DNA from: Rhodocyclales bacterium RIFCSPLOWO2_02_FULL_63_24 | GTDB lineage: Bacteria > Pseudomonadota > Gammaproteobacteria > Burkholderiales > Rhodocyclaceae | Length of the DNA stretch: 64,000 nt | Reading direction: 5' to 3' | NCBI GenBank assembly: GCA_001828935.1 | Contig: MHZX01000110.1 | Coordinates: 1 to 64,000 of the forward strand | Shown: in pieces, positions 9,596 through 21,152 of the stretch | Position numbering within the stretch: the stretch's first letter is position 1 | Layout of the letters: every line of letters starts with the position of its first letter | The notes under the pieces: model-generated | Database searches by the model: none | Told to the model about the DNA's origin: nothing | What the model saw: the letters and a program-made list of their open reading frames with translations, nothing else | Translations under genes and position numbers: made by a program

Positions 9596-11230
9596 TCAGG
9601 TTTCGCGGCAGGCGGCAACCAGTCCGGCGGTGGAGCTGTCCAGATGCTCGCCAGGAGACGCGCCGACGATCACCGGCAGCAACCGGCCGGCGAGTTGTTT
9701 GCCGTATTCCACGCCCCACTGGTCGAAGGGATTGACGTTCCAGATGATGCTGGCGGCGAAGACCTTGTGTTCGTAAAGCGCCAGCAGTGCGCCCAGGTTG
9801 AAGGGGTCGAGGCGCGGCAGCAGCAGCGTGGTCGAGGGCTGGTTGCCGGGAAAGCTGCGGTAAGGGGCGAGCAGCGCCACCTGGTCGGGCGCCATGCCGC
9901 TCGCGCTGAGCTCGGCCGCGGTTTCGGCCAGTGTCCTGCCGCGCATCAGGGCTTCGCTCTGGGCGAAACAGTTCGCCAGCAGCTTTTCATGGTGCCCCGC
10001 CATGGGGAAATCCGGCTGCTTGCAGACGACGAATTCGCAGGGCACCAGGCGGCCGCCCTGGTGGATCAACTGGTAGAACGCATGCTGGCCGTTGGTGCCG
10101 GCCTCGCCCCAGAGGATCGGCGCCGTATCGTAGTCGAGCGGCGCGCCCTGGCGGTCCACATGCTTGCCGTTGGACTCCATTTCCAGTTGTTGCAGATAGC
10201 GCGGCAATAGCGCCAGCGACTGGCTGTAGGGCAACAGGGCGCGGTTGTTGGCACCGAGGAAGTTGGTGTTCCAGATTTCCAGCAGTGCCAGCAAGCCGGG
10301 CAGGTTCTCGGCGGCAGGCGCCGAAAAGAAATGCTCGTCCATGGCATGGGCGCCGGCCAGCAGTTGGCGGAAGTGGTCGAAGCCTACCGCCAGCACCAGC
10401 GGCAAGCCGATCGCCGACCACAGCGAGTAGCGCCCGCCGACCCAGTCCCAGAACGCAAAGGCGTTGGCCGGGTCGATGCCGAAGCGCGCAACTTCCGCCA
10501 GATTGGTCGACACCGCGACAAAGTGCCTGGCCACAGCGGCCTCGCCCAGCGCCTGGACCAGCCAGTGGCGCGCCGATGCGGCGTTCTGCATGGTCTCCTG
10601 CGTGGTGAAGGTTTTGCTGGCGATGATGAACAAGGTGGTGCGCGCCTGCAATGCGCCGAGCACGGTGGCCAGATCGGCGCCGTCCAGATTGGCGACGTAA
10701 TGCACCCGCAGTTCCGGGTGGCGGTAAGCGGCCAAGGCCTGGGTGGCCATGCGCGGGCCCAGATCGGAGCCGCCGATGCCGATGTTGACGATGTCGGTGA
10801 TCGGTTCCCCGGTGGCGCCGCGCCAATGGCGGCCGTGTATCTGTGCGGCAAAGCGTTGCAGCTTATCCAGTTCGGCGTGCACCGCCGGCATGACGTCGCG
10901 CCCGGCGTGCAGGATCGGCCCCTTGTGCGCCGGATGACGCAAGGCGATATGCAGCGCGGCGCGCCCCTCGCTGTGGTTGATCGCCTCGCCGCCGCGCATG
11001 CGTGCCATCCAGCCGGGGACGTCGGCCGCCTGCCACAGGCTGCAAAGCTGTTCCATGGCTGCTGCGCTGACGCGCTGCTTGGAATAGTCCAGCAACCAGT
11101 CGTTCCAGCGGGTGGAAAAGTGTGCGAAGCGCCGCGCATCGGCGGCGAACAAATCGCGCAGATGGACGCGGCGACCGGCCTCGGCGGTGCCGCTCAAGGC
11201 CTTCCAGGCGGCGCGGGTCGCGGGTGTCAT
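9596..11230 (-). CDS. pgi: glucose-6-phosphate isomerase
   Basis: 544 aa; IGIGGSDLGPRM and NPFDQWGVEYGKQLA signatures. Confidence 0.96.
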   Translation of the reverse strand: MTPATRAAWKALSGTAEAGRRVHLRDLFAADARRFAHFSTRWNDWLLDYSKQRVSAAAMEQLCSLWQAADVPGWMARMRGGEAINHSEGRAALHIALRHPAHKGPILHAGRDVMPAVHAELDKLQRFAAQIHGRHWRGATGEPITDIVNIGIGGSDLGPRMATQALAAYRHPELRVHYVANLDGADLATVLGALQARTTLFIIASKTFTTQETMQNAASARHWLVQALGEAAVARHFVAVSTNLAEVARFGIDPANAFAFWDWVGGRYSLWSAIGLPLVLAVGFDHFRQLLAGAHAMDEHFFSAPAAENLPGLLALLEIWNTNFLGANNRALLPYSQSLALLPRYLQQLEMESNGKHVDRQGAPLDYDTAPILWGEAGTNGQHAFYQLIHQGGRLVPCEFVVCKQPDFPMAGHHEKLLANCFAQSEALMRGRTLAETAAELSASGMAPDQVALLAPYRSFPGNQPSTTLLLPRLDPFNLGALLALYEHKVFAASIIWNVNPFDQWGVEYGKQLAGRLLPVIVGASPGEHLDSSTAGLVAACRET

Positions 11231-11240
11231 GGCATTCCTC

Positions 11241-13793
11241 TCACAGCCAGAGCATCATGCCCATCTCGAAGGGATGGGTCAGCAACGGGTGGGTGGGGAA
11301 TACCCGGATGCGATACTCCATTTTCCCGCACTGGTCGGGCGTCAGTTCGCGCGAAAACAAGTGCTCGCCACTTTCCAGGGGGCGTTCATGCTTCAGTGCA
11401 TAGCGCCGCGCTCGGGCCGAGGTCGGTTCGCCGGGACGGGTGAATACCAGTTCCACCGTCAGGTCTTCCGGCTGCAATCCGTCGAGCTGGACGCCGACGG
11501 CAAAGTGCAGCGTCTCGCCGTAACGGATGCGTACCACCGCCTGGTCGATGCGGCGCAGGCGAATGCGCGGCCAGGCTGCACGTACCCGCGCTTTCCACTC
11601 GGCCACCTGGCGCGCCCCGGAATAACTGTCGATCGAATATTTGCGCCCCTGCTCGGCGGCGACCGAATAGAACTTTTCGGCATAGTCGGTCAGCATGCGC
11701 TGCATGTTGAAGCGGGGCATGATGGAGGCGATCGACTGCTTGGCCATCGCCACCCAGGCCGGCGAGTAGCCGAGCGAGGTGTTGCGGTAGTACATCGGGA
11801 TCACGCTGTCCTGTAGCAGCTCGTACAGCGTGCGCGCCTCGTCCGCATCACGCTGCGCGGGATTGAGGCCCTCGGCGGCCGGTTTGATGGCCCAGCCGTT
11901 CTTGCCGTCGTAACCTTCCCCCCACCAGCCGTCGAGCACCGAGAGGTTGATCGCGCCGTTGATGGCGGCTTTCATGCCCGAGGTGCCGGAAGCTTCCAGC
12001 GGATAGATCGGATTGTTGAGCCAGACATCGACGCCGGCCACCATGCGCCGGGCCAGGTGCAGGTCATAGCCTTCGACCAGCAATATGCGGCCTTCGAACT
12101 CGCGTTGATGCGAGAGCTCGGCGATCTGGCGAATCAACTGTCGCCCCGGTTCGTCCGCCGGGTGCGCCTTGCCGGCGAAGATGAACAGCACCGGGCGCTG
12201 CGCGTCGGACATGATCTCGCGCAGCCAGGCCAGGTCGTTGAACAGCAGCGCGGCGCGCTTGTAGGTGGCGAAACGGCGGGCGAAGCCGATGGTCAGTACC
12301 GTCGGGTTGGTCGGGTCGGCGCCGCGCAGGACGCGATCGAGGTGCGCCTCGGAACCCTGGTTGCGCAGATGCTGGGCGCGTACCCGGGCGTGCACCAGGT
12401 GCAGCAGTTGCGCCTTGAGCGACTGGCGGATGCTCCAGAAGATCTGGTCCGGGATGCGATGCACGCCGTTCCAGCAGCTCTGGTCGGTGAGGCGGTGCTG
12501 CCAGCCCAGGCCGAGATGGCGGTCGAAGGTCTCGTACCAGTCCGTAGCGAGGAAGGTCGGTATGTGCACCGCGTTGGTGACGTAGTCCATCGGGTTCTCG
12601 GCGGGAGTGACCTGCGGCCACATGTCGCCGCAGATCCGCGACGATACTTCGCCATGGATGCGCGAGACGCCGTTGTGAAAGCGCGAGCTGCGCAGCGCCA
12701 GGGCGGTCATGTTGAACTCGCCGCTGCCGCCGACGCGGCCCATGTTGAGCAGCCCGTCGCGATCGAGGCCGACCGACTTGCAGAACTCGCCGAAGTAGTG
12801 CATCACCATGTCGTCGGCGAAGTGGTCGTGGCCGGCGGGCACCGCGGTGTGCGTGGTGAATACCGTGTTGGCGGCGGCCGCTTCGAGCGCGGCGGCGAAG
12901 GGCATGCCCTGGCCGACCAGATCGCGGATGCGTTCCAGCACCAGGAAGGCGGCGTGGCCTTCGTTGATGTGCCAGACGGTGGGACGCAGTCCGAGCGCGC
13001 TGAGCGCGCGGACTCCGCCGGCGCCAAGCAGAATTTCCTGCTCGATGCGCGTCCGCCGGTCGCCGCCGTAGAGATGATGCGCGATGCCGCGATCGGCCTC
13101 GCTGTTCTCTTCCAGGTCGGTGTCGAGCAGGTAGAGGCTGTTGGTGCCGACCCGCGCCCGCCAGATTTTGGCCCACACCGTACGCCCTGGAAAATCGACG
13201 CCGATGCGCAGGTCGCTGCCGTCTTCGGTGCGTATCGGCTCGATCGGCATGTCCTCGAAATCGTTGTCGCCGTAATGCGCGGTCTGGTTGCCTTCGCGGT
13301 CTATGGTCTGGTGGAAATAGCCCTGGCGATAGAGCAGGCCGACGGCAACGAAGGGCAGGTGCAGGTCGGAGGCGCCCTTGCAGTGGTCGCCGGCAAGAAT
13401 GCCGAGGCCTCCCGAGTAGATCGGCAGGCTTTCATGGAAGCCGAATTCGGCACAGAAGTAGGCGATCAGGTCGGAGGCCTGCAGCGGTGGTTTGCCTGGC
13501 AGTTCCAGCCTTGGTTCCGTGTGGTAGGAATCGAAGGCCGAGAGCACCCGGTTCATGGTGCCGAGGAACACCGGATCGTCGGCTGCTTCGTTGATCCGCT
13601 TCTGGTCGATGCGTTTGAGGAAGGCCTTGGGGCTGTAGTGCACGGCACGCCACAAGCCGGTGCTCAGTCGCGCGAACAGGGAACGGGTCGGCCGGTCCCA
13701 GCTGTACCACAGGTTGTTGGCGAGTTCTTCAAGCCGCGCCAGGCGCGGCGGAATGTTCGGATTGACTTCGAGCTGATGACGGGTGCCGGGCAT
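11241..13793 (-). CDS. glgP: alpha-glucan phosphorylase (short form with DUF3417-like N-terminus)
   Basis: 850 aa; HINEGHAAFLVLERI, NNPIYPLEASGTSGMKAAINGAINLSVLDGWW. Confidence 0.92.
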   Translation of the reverse strand: MPGTRHQLEVNPNIPPRLARLEELANNLWYSWDRPTRSLFARLSTGLWRAVHYSPKAFLKRIDQKRINEAADDPVFLGTMNRVLSAFDSYHTEPRLELPGKPPLQASDLIAYFCAEFGFHESLPIYSGGLGILAGDHCKGASDLHLPFVAVGLLYRQGYFHQTIDREGNQTAHYGDNDFEDMPIEPIRTEDGSDLRIGVDFPGRTVWAKIWRARVGTNSLYLLDTDLEENSEADRGIAHHLYGGDRRTRIEQEILLGAGGVRALSALGLRPTVWHINEGHAAFLVLERIRDLVGQGMPFAAALEAAAANTVFTTHTAVPAGHDHFADDMVMHYFGEFCKSVGLDRDGLLNMGRVGGSGEFNMTALALRSSRFHNGVSRIHGEVSSRICGDMWPQVTPAENPMDYVTNAVHIPTFLATDWYETFDRHLGLGWQHRLTDQSCWNGVHRIPDQIFWSIRQSLKAQLLHLVHARVRAQHLRNQGSEAHLDRVLRGADPTNPTVLTIGFARRFATYKRAALLFNDLAWLREIMSDAQRPVLFIFAGKAHPADEPGRQLIRQIAELSHQREFEGRILLVEGYDLHLARRMVAGVDVWLNNPIYPLEASGTSGMKAAINGAINLSVLDGWWGEGYDGKNGWAIKPAAEGLNPAQRDADEARTLYELLQDSVIPMYYRNTSLGYSPAWVAMAKQSIASIMPRFNMQRMLTDYAEKFYSVAAEQGRKYSIDSYSGARQVAEWKARVRAAWPRIRLRRIDQAVVRIRYGETLHFAVGVQLDGLQPEDLTVELVFTRPGEPTSARARRYALKHERPLESGEHLFSRELTPDQCGKMEYRIRVFPTHPLLTHPFEMGMMLWL

Positions 13794-13835
13794 GATGGTG
13801 GGCCGTACGAAAGTGGAAGACGTTGTCGAATGATT

Positions 13836-15842
13836 CTACGTCGCAGGGATGACTCTGAGCGTGATGCGCTGTTCGCTGCCGGCGAGCGGCGACCACGCCA
13901 GGGCGATGCAGACGGCCTGCATGATTTTCTCGAAGCCAGCCTCGGATTGGGATACGGTTCGATGCGGTTGCGCCTTGAGCCGGACCGGCAGGCCGGTTTC
14001 GATCCGCAGCGCGCCGCGCAGTTCGCTGTCGTCGAGAGTCAGTTGCAGCATTTCGTCGAGTTCCAGCGGCTGCCCGAAGCCACCGGGAATATCGCCGCTG
14101 GCAAGCACATAGCGCCCGCCGTAGCCATCGCAGCTGGGCAGGGCGAGATTGAGCTCGGTTTCGATCAAGGCCGGAAATGCGTCGCCCTCGGTGCGGAAGA
14201 TCACGCTCAGGCTGTCGGCTTCCAGGCGGTAGGATTTTTCCAGGCGCCAGCCTTCGCCGCCGGCGATCCAGGTGCCCTCCCGGTTTCCGGCGCGGTAGTC
14301 GTCGAGCGCCCGCAACGGGCCGTCGGCGCTGCACAGGCGGTCCAGGAAAATTCCCCGCGGACGCAGGTCGGGGGTCGCATCTCCCGGCACGATGGCATGC
14401 AGGAAGGCGACGCGGTCATGGGCCGAGGCGATGCCGGCGCCATGTTCGGCGTGCGCCGTTTGGGCCTGGTCGATTTTGGCGTGGTAGGCCTCGCCGTAGG
14501 CGCGCAGCGTATCGCCGAAATTGTGTGCCAGGACGAGGCTGGAAAGCTCCACCAGCGTGGCGTCGCCATCGTCGCGGACAAAGGCCTGCAAATGGCCGTT
14601 GCGCAGGACGGTTTCGAGGTGGCCGTCGTGGTCGAGGTCGACGCTTTCGAAAGTCGGCGCCGGCGCCACGGTGGCCAGCGTGGCTTCCAGTGCCAACAGG
14701 TTGTTCCATACGGCGCGGCGCAGGTGGGGCAGGTAGAGGCCGCCGAACAGCCCGTGCCAGTAGGCGTCGTTGGCTTGTGCCCGGTGCAGATGCTCCTGCA
14801 TGGCGGCGCTGCGCTGTGGCGCCGGCAGTGCCGCGAGCCGCTGCGAGGCGCCCAGCATGCGCTTGTGCATCCAGTTGGCTTCCGGATAGCGCGACATGAA
14901 ATTGCGCCAGATGCCGCCGCGCAAAAAAGGCTTGTGCAGCTCGAAGCGTCCCGCGGCCTTTTCCGTGTCGACCAGGGCGTGATAGGCGGCGGCGCGCGGC
15001 GCGGGCAGCGTCCATTCGTTCATCTCGATGTAGGACGTGGTCGGCAGATAGACGATGCCCCGGGTTTTCTCGCGGGCGTGAAAGTCGGCAAAGGTGTCGG
15101 TGCGAATCAGCGGCGAGGCGAGCACGCCTTCGACGAACTGCGTCAGCCAGCCTTTCTCGAACACCCATTCGTAGGTCTCGGGCCAGATACCGAACTTTTC
15201 GATGTCGTCGAAATAGATCGAGGCGCGGTGACCCTGGCTCGCCAACGCCTCAAGCCAGGCGACGGCCTCGGCCGCCGGCGAAAACGGCAGCCGGTAGCGT
15301 GCCGCTTCGGAGATCGGGAACAGGTCGAGGCAGCGGCCGTCCTCTTCGGTGGTGTAGAAGCTGTCCAGCCTCGCGCCATCTTCCCCGGCGCACAGAAAGT
15401 GGTAGTCGTCGACCGCCACATAGCGGATCCCGGTTTCCACCAGTGCCGGAACCACCGAGGATTCCCAGACCCGCTCGGTCAGCCAGGCCCCGGCCGGGCG
15501 CATGCCGAAGCAGCGCTCGATCTTGTCCGACAGCGTGGCGATCTGGGTCACCCGGTCGCAGTGAGGAATCGCCGCCAGCACCGGTTCGCAGTCGCCGGAG
15601 CCGAACCACTCGACCTGGCCACGCCGCGTCATTGCCGCCAGGCGCGCCATGTCGTCGGGGAAGCGCTCGAACAGCACATCCAGCAGCCAGCCGGAGAAGT
15701 GCACGCTGAAGCGGAACTCCGGGTAGCGCTCCATCACGCGCAGGAACATGCCGTAGCTGCGGACATGGGCGTCGTCGATGACGGCGGGGAAATTGCCTAC
15801 AGGCTGGTGGGCGTGGACCCCGAACAGAAGACTGATGGTCAT
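13836..15842 (-). CDS. glycoside hydrolase family 57 (alpha-amylase/4-alpha-glucanotransferase-like)
   Basis: MTISLLFGVHAHQPVGNFPAVIDDAHVRSY...; GH57 start motif and long C-terminal beta-rich region (DUF1925/1926-like by appearance). Confidence 0.85.
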   Translation of the reverse strand: MTISLLFGVHAHQPVGNFPAVIDDAHVRSYGMFLRVMERYPEFRFSVHFSGWLLDVLFERFPDDMARLAAMTRRGQVEWFGSGDCEPVLAAIPHCDRVTQIATLSDKIERCFGMRPAGAWLTERVWESSVVPALVETGIRYVAVDDYHFLCAGEDGARLDSFYTTEEDGRCLDLFPISEAARYRLPFSPAAEAVAWLEALASQGHRASIYFDDIEKFGIWPETYEWVFEKGWLTQFVEGVLASPLIRTDTFADFHAREKTRGIVYLPTTSYIEMNEWTLPAPRAAAYHALVDTEKAAGRFELHKPFLRGGIWRNFMSRYPEANWMHKRMLGASQRLAALPAPQRSAAMQEHLHRAQANDAYWHGLFGGLYLPHLRRAVWNNLLALEATLATVAPAPTFESVDLDHDGHLETVLRNGHLQAFVRDDGDATLVELSSLVLAHNFGDTLRAYGEAYHAKIDQAQTAHAEHGAGIASAHDRVAFLHAIVPGDATPDLRPRGIFLDRLCSADGPLRALDDYRAGNREGTWIAGGEGWRLEKSYRLEADSLSVIFRTEGDAFPALIETELNLALPSCDGYGGRYVLASGDIPGGFGQPLELDEMLQLTLDDSELRGALRIETGLPVRLKAQPHRTVSQSEAGFEKIMQAVCIALAWSPLAGSEQRITLRVIPAT

Positions 15843-15856
15843 GGATGGGTTCAGTG

Positions 15857-17572
15857 TTAGGAAACGGTGGCACGACGCATCGAGCCGCTTTCCGCGGTGG
15901 CCGACCCGGCGCAAATGGGGGTATCGAGCTGGGACGGCGGTTGCAGTTGGAGCAGGCGGTAGAGCCGCTCCAGGTTGCGCCGGTACAGGCTGTCGAAGCT
16001 GGCGACCGCGGCCGAGGGGTTGTAGTCGCCGAACCACCAGAACCAGTCCGAGCTTTCGCAAATGGCCAGCTGCGCCTCCACGGCGGCGATCTGCGCGGCA
16101 TCGAGCCGCCCGCTGGCGAGAACCCGGTCGCAGCTCTGCTTGGCCTCGCACAGGAGATCCCAGCCGCGGTTTTTCGCTTCGTCGCCGATCCAGGTCGACA
16201 GCGTTCCATATACCCAGCTTCCTGCGGTCAGGTGGGGCAGTACGGCGGCAGGCGGTCTTGCCCGCGTCATCAGGTCGCCGTAGGTGGTACTGCGGATGCG
16301 CGGATGTTCGGCCAGCAGGCCGTAGAGATCGTCGAAAAAGTAGTAGCCATTGTAGGGATAGTGCTCCCAGGCATTTTCGCCGTCGAGAATGATGCTGACC
16401 ACCGGCGTTGCGTTTTCGCCGGCGGCATCGAGTATGGCTTCCAGCTGGTTGACCAGGTGTTGGGCGGCGTCGCGGCCGTGCCACTTCGCGTAGTCGAAAC
16501 CGATCAGGTCGGAAAGCCGTTCGTCGCGGAAATACAGCGTCAGCCCGGGTGCCTTTTCCAGTTGCCAGGGATGGTAGGCCGCCGCCGGGTCGGTCATGCG
16601 GCTGGCGGTGAGGCTGTTTCTCAGCACTCCTTCGCCGCTGGCGATCCAGCGGCAGCCTGCCGCGGCCAGATGCTTGACGAAGTCCTCGGAGACGGCCCCC
16701 TCTGCGGGCCACATGCCGACCGGAGGCGCGCCGAAACGCCTGGCATGACTGCTGCGCGCGGCCTCGATCTGGGCGATGACGCGGCTGCGTCCGCCGGGGT
16801 AGGCGGCATTGAAGGGCAGCGGCGCCTCGGGCAGGCTTTCGCGCGCGGCGCGGAAGTCGAGCATCAGCGGCGACAACGGATGGGTTTGCGGCGTTGTCGA
16901 CAGTTCCACCTGGCCGCGCGCGGCGAGCGCCCGCCAGCGCGGGATCAGGCCCGTGATCAATTCGCCGATGCTGGTCAGGAGGCGTTGCCGGTCGTCCGCG
17001 TCGTAGCCCTCGCCCTGGCTCATCAGCGTGGCCAGCAGCGGATTGCGGCGGCGTTCGGATTCGCCGGTCCAGGCCAGGTGGTACCAGGTCACCAGGTCGG
17101 AGAAGTAGGCGCCGGAGAAATAGCGGCTGGCCGCCGGATGCTCGTGGGCGGCGAGCAGGTAAAGGTCGTGCAGGCGCTGGTAGCGGGGGAAGGGCGCCAG
17201 CATGGTGACGTGGTTGCTGCGGAAACAGGTTGCCAGCAGCAGGTGCCGGTCCGCTTCGCTGATGTGTTCCAGGTCGCGGGTGCCCAGCATGCGCAGCAGC
17301 GGGTCGCGGAACTCGCCGCTGGCGAATTGCTGCACGTAATCCTCGATCTGGTCGAGCAGCACCGGCACGAAATTGACCACGCAGCGGATCTGCGGATGAC
17401 GTTCGAGATGCGCCGCCATGTCGGCGTAATCCTTCATGGCATGCAGGTATACCCAGGGCAGGACGAACTCGCCGGCCGCCGTATCGCCAGCGCCGACTCT
17501 TGAGGCGGCGCCATGGTCGCGGTAGTCCGGCTGGTGCATGTGCCAGAGAAATACCAGGTCGAGGGTCTTCAT
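15857..17572 (-). CDS. glycoside hydrolase family 57
   Basis: MKTLDLVFLWHMHQPDYRDHG...FVLPWVYLHAMKDYADMAAHLERHPQIRCVVNFVPVLL typical GH57. Confidence 0.87.
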   Translation of the reverse strand: MKTLDLVFLWHMHQPDYRDHGAASRVGAGDTAAGEFVLPWVYLHAMKDYADMAAHLERHPQIRCVVNFVPVLLDQIEDYVQQFASGEFRDPLLRMLGTRDLEHISEADRHLLLATCFRSNHVTMLAPFPRYQRLHDLYLLAAHEHPAASRYFSGAYFSDLVTWYHLAWTGESERRRNPLLATLMSQGEGYDADDRQRLLTSIGELITGLIPRWRALAARGQVELSTTPQTHPLSPLMLDFRAARESLPEAPLPFNAAYPGGRSRVIAQIEAARSSHARRFGAPPVGMWPAEGAVSEDFVKHLAAAGCRWIASGEGVLRNSLTASRMTDPAAAYHPWQLEKAPGLTLYFRDERLSDLIGFDYAKWHGRDAAQHLVNQLEAILDAAGENATPVVSIILDGENAWEHYPYNGYYFFDDLYGLLAEHPRIRSTTYGDLMTRARPPAAVLPHLTAGSWVYGTLSTWIGDEAKNRGWDLLCEAKQSCDRVLASGRLDAAQIAAVEAQLAICESSDWFWWFGDYNPSAAVASFDSLYRRNLERLYRLLQLQPPSQLDTPICAGSATAESGSMRRATVS

Positions 17573-17589
17573 TGCCGATGTTGCCTTTT

Positions 17590-18849
17590 CTAGCGAATGT
17601 GATGTGTCTGCTGGCCGAGCATTTCCGGCGTGACCAGGGTGACGCCGTTTTCGCTGACATGGAAGCGCCGGCGGTCGGCTTCGATGTCGTAGCCGATGGA
17701 AGTGCCTTCGGGAATCCGGCAATGCTTGTCTATCACCACGCGGCGCAGCTTGGCGTGCCGGCCGATGTGTACGTCGGGCAGGATCACCGAGTCTGCGATT
17801 TCCGCGTAGCTATGCACGTGCACGCGCGAGAACAGCAAGGACTTGCGCACCACGGCACCGCTGATGATGTCGCCGCCGGAGACCAGGGAATCGATCGCCA
17901 TGCCGCGCCGGCCTTCATCGTCGAAAACGAACTTGGCCGGCGGCAGCTGTTCCTGATGGGTCCAGATCGGCCAGTCGTCGTCGTAAAGATTCAGTTCGGG
18001 GGTGACCTTGGTCAGTTCCATGTTGGCCTCCCAATACGCGTCGATGGTGCCGGCGTCGCGCCAGTAGGGTATCCCGCTGCTGTCCATGCCGACGCAGGAA
18101 TTGGCGAAATTGTGGGCAAACGCCCGGTAGCGCTCGACGCAATGCGGAATCACGTCCTTGCCGAAGTCGCGCGACGAGCGCGGATCGTCGTGGTCGCGGA
18201 TCAACTGCTCATAAAGGAATTCGGCATTGAATACATACACCCCCATGCTGGCAAGGGCCCGGTCGGGGCGCCCCGGTATCGGTGGCGGGTTTGCCGGTTT
18301 TTCGACGAAGGCCCCGACGCGCTGGTTGTCGCCGACCTGCATGACGCCGAAGCCGCTGGCCTCGCCCAACGGCACATCGAGGCAGGCCACGCTGAGATCG
18401 GCCTGGCGATGCACGTGCTCGGACAACATGCGGCCGTAGTCCATTTTGTAAACGTGATCGCCGGACAGCACCAGTACGTACTTGGGCCGGTTGCGTCGAA
18501 TCAGGGCAAGGTTCTGGAATACCGCATCGGCGGTACCCTGGTACCAGTTTTCACCTACCTGTTGCTGCGCCGGCAGGATGTCGACGAACTCGTGAAAGCG
18601 GCCGTCAAGAAAGCTCCAGCCGCGCTGCAGATGCTGGATCAGGCTTTGTGCCTTGTACTGCGTCGCGACGCCGATGCGACGGATGCCGGAATTGACGCAA
18701 TTGGACAAAGTGAAGTCGATGATGCGGAACTTGCCGCCGAAAGGCACCGCCGGTTTCGAGCGCGAGTCGGTGAGTTGCATCAGGCGGCTGCCGCGTCCGC
18801 CGGCCAGCACAATGCCGAAGCTGTTGCGAGTGAGTTCGCTTACGTTCAT
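17590..18849 (-). CDS. glgC: glucose-1-phosphate adenylyltransferase
   Basis: [67 protein letters not shown]. Confidence 0.96.
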   Translation of the reverse strand: MNVSELTRNSFGIVLAGGRGSRLMQLTDSRSKPAVPFGGKFRIIDFTLSNCVNSGIRRIGVATQYKAQSLIQHLQRGWSFLDGRFHEFVDILPAQQQVGENWYQGTADAVFQNLALIRRNRPKYVLVLSGDHVYKMDYGRMLSEHVHRQADLSVACLDVPLGEASGFGVMQVGDNQRVGAFVEKPANPPPIPGRPDRALASMGVYVFNAEFLYEQLIRDHDDPRSSRDFGKDVIPHCVERYRAFAHNFANSCVGMDSSGIPYWRDAGTIDAYWEANMELTKVTPELNLYDDDWPIWTHQEQLPPAKFVFDDEGRRGMAIDSLVSGGDIISGAVVRKSLLFSRVHVHSYAEIADSVILPDVHIGRHAKLRRVVIDKHCRIPEGTSIGYDIEADRRRFHVSENGVTLVTPEMLGQQTHHIR

Positions 18850-18980
18850 GCCTGCGTCCCCTTGCTGTTTGCCTGCAGATGGATGTGGCGGCCGCCCATG
18901 CCTGCAATCGAAGGCGTGGCGATTTCCCCGTTGCGGCTACAATCCGCACGATAACAAAAAAACACTTCGAACATATATCC

Positions 18981-21137
18981 ATGTCCGAGCTTGCCTGCAC
19001 CGCGCTGCTCGAAGCGCGCGAACACGATCCGTTTTCCGTGCTGGGTCTCCACGCGGAGGGAGCGGGTTGGCGCCTGCGGGTTTTGCGCCCCCACGCCAAG
19101 TCGGTCGCCGTGGCGCTGGCCGATGGCGAATGGGCGCCGCTGAAACGTCGTGGCCGCACGGACCTGTTCGAGTGGCGGGGCACTGCGCCGCTGCCGCGGC
19201 CGTGGCGCCTGAATGTCGATGGCGTGGCGCAATACGATCCCTATGCTTTCCCGCCACAGGCGCCGGCCGACGACCTGTATCTGTTCAACGCCGGGCGCCT
19301 GCGCCAGGCCTGGCGCACGCTGGGCGCGACCGCGGCAGTCCGCGACGGCATTGCCGGCGTCTGTTTCCGTGTCTGGGCGCCGAATGCCGAACGGGTTTCG
19401 GTGGTGGGCGGCTTCAATGGCTGGGATGGGCGCGTGCATCCGATGGCGACCTTGGGCGGCTCCGGCGTCTGGGAGCTGTTTCTGCCTGAGCTGGCCGACG
19501 GCGCCCTGTATCGCTTCGAATTGCGGGTGCGCGGCAGCGGCGCACTGCGGCTCAAGATCGATCCCTATGCGCGTGCCTTCGAGCGGCGCCCGGCTACCGC
19601 CTGCTGTGTGGCTCCAGCCTCGGCGCATGCCTGGAACGACCATGGCTGGATGGAGGCGAGGGCGAGGCGCGACTGGTTGTCGACGCCGATGAGCACCTAC
19701 GAAATGCATCTCGGCAGCTGGATGCGCCATCCCGATCGCAGTTTCTACAGTTACCGCGAACTGGCGGCGCGACTGGTGCCCTATCTGACCGGATTGCGCT
19801 ACACCCATGTCGAATTCCTGCCCCTGATGGAACATCCGCTCGACGAATCCTGGGGCTACCAATGCACCGGTTTCTTCGCGCCGAGCTCCCGCTTCGGCAA
19901 CGCCGACGATCTGCGTTTCCTGATCGACAGCCTGCATCAGGCGGGCATCGGCGTCATCCTCGATTGGGTGCCGGGCCACTTTCCGGCCGACGACTGGGCG
20001 CTGGCCCACTTCGATGGCACGGCCTTGTACGAGCACGCCGACCCGAGGCAGAAAATGCATCCCGACTGGGGCACGCATGTCTTCAATTACGGGCGCAACG
20101 AGGTCAGGAGCTTCCTGCTTTCTTCCGCGTGTTACTGGCTGTCCGAGTTTCATGTCGATGCCCTGCGCGTCGACGCCGTGGCCTCGATGATCTATCTCGA
20201 TTACTCGCGCAAGGCCGGCGAATGGACGCCGAACGTCCATGGCGGGCGCGAAAACCTTGAAGCCATCGCCTTCCTGCGCGAGCTGAACGAAATGGTCCAT
20301 GCCGAGTTTGCCGGTGCGCTGACCATTGCCGAGGAATCCACCGCCTGGCCGATGGTGTCGCGGCCGACCTGGCTGGGCGGCCTGGGCTTCTCGATGAAAT
20401 GGAACATGGGCTGGATGAACGATACGTTGGCCTATATGCAACAGGATCCGGTGCATCGGCGTTATCACCACGAGCGCCTGACTTTCGGTCAGCTCTACGC
20501 TTACAGCGAGAACTTCGTGTTGCCTTTGTCGCACGACGAAGTGGTGCACGGCAAGAGTTCGCTGTTGGGCAAGATGCCGGGCGACGAGTGGCAGCGCTTC
20601 GCCAACCTGCGCCTGCTGCTGGCCTACCAGATGACGGCGTCGGGCAAGAAGCTGCAGTTCATGGGCGCGGAGTTGGGGCAGTCCTGGGAATGGCGAGCCG
20701 GCGAAGAACTGCCCTGGCATCTGCTGCAATATCCCATGCACGCCGGCGTACAGCGGCTGGTGGGCGACCTCAACCGGTTTTATTTGAAAGAACCGGCGTT
20801 GCACGAACTGGATTTTTCCGTTGAGGGTTTTCAATGGATCGACTGCCATGATGCCGACCAGTCGGTGGTGAGCTGGCTGCGTCGCTCGCGCGATGGCCGC
20901 CATGCCGTGGTGGTGCTGAATTTCACGCCCGTGCCGCGCCACGACTACCGCCTCGGCGTACCCCGGCTGCAGGACTACGTCGAGCGGATCAACACCGATT
21001 CGGCGCACTACGGCGGCAGCGATCTGGGCAACAGCGGCCGCGTACAGGCCGAGCCCAAGCCGTGGATGGGCTTCCCCGCTTCGCTCGCGCTGACCTTGCC
21101 GCCGCTGGCGGCGCTGGTATTGCTGCCGGCTGACTGA
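18981..21137 (+). CDS. glgB: 1,4-alpha-glucan branching enzyme
   Basis: [58 protein letters not shown]; start at 18981. Confidence 0.95.
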   Translation: MSELACTALLEAREHDPFSVLGLHAEGAGWRLRVLRPHAKSVAVALADGEWAPLKRRGRTDLFEWRGTAPLPRPWRLNVDGVAQYDPYAFPPQAPADDLYLFNAGRLRQAWRTLGATAAVRDGIAGVCFRVWAPNAERVSVVGGFNGWDGRVHPMATLGGSGVWELFLPELADGALYRFELRVRGSGALRLKIDPYARAFERRPATACCVAPASAHAWNDHGWMEARARRDWLSTPMSTYEMHLGSWMRHPDRSFYSYRELAARLVPYLTGLRYTHVEFLPLMEHPLDESWGYQCTGFFAPSSRFGNADDLRFLIDSLHQAGIGVILDWVPGHFPADDWALAHFDGTALYEHADPRQKMHPDWGTHVFNYGRNEVRSFLLSSACYWLSEFHVDALRVDAVASMIYLDYSRKAGEWTPNVHGGRENLEAIAFLRELNEMVHAEFAGALTIAEESTAWPMVSRPTWLGGLGFSMKWNMGWMNDTLAYMQQDPVHRRYHHERLTFGQLYAYSENFVLPLSHDEVVHGKSSLLGKMPGDEWQRFANLRLLLAYQMTASGKKLQFMGAELGQSWEWRAGEELPWHLLQYPMHAGVQRLVGDLNRFYLKEPALHELDFSVEGFQWIDCHDADQSVVSWLRRSRDGRHAVVVLNFTPVPRHDYRLGVPRLQDYVERINTDSAHYGGSDLGNSGRVQAEPKPWMGFPASLALTLPPLAALVLLPAD

Positions 21138-21152
21138 GCCCGGCGCGGCTCT

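Noticed and set aside
12057-15860. 1267-aa plus-strand ORF
   Set aside because: Antisense to glgP and GH57, both with clear family motifs; His/Gln/Arg-rich low-complexity translation typical of spurious frames in GC-rich DNA.
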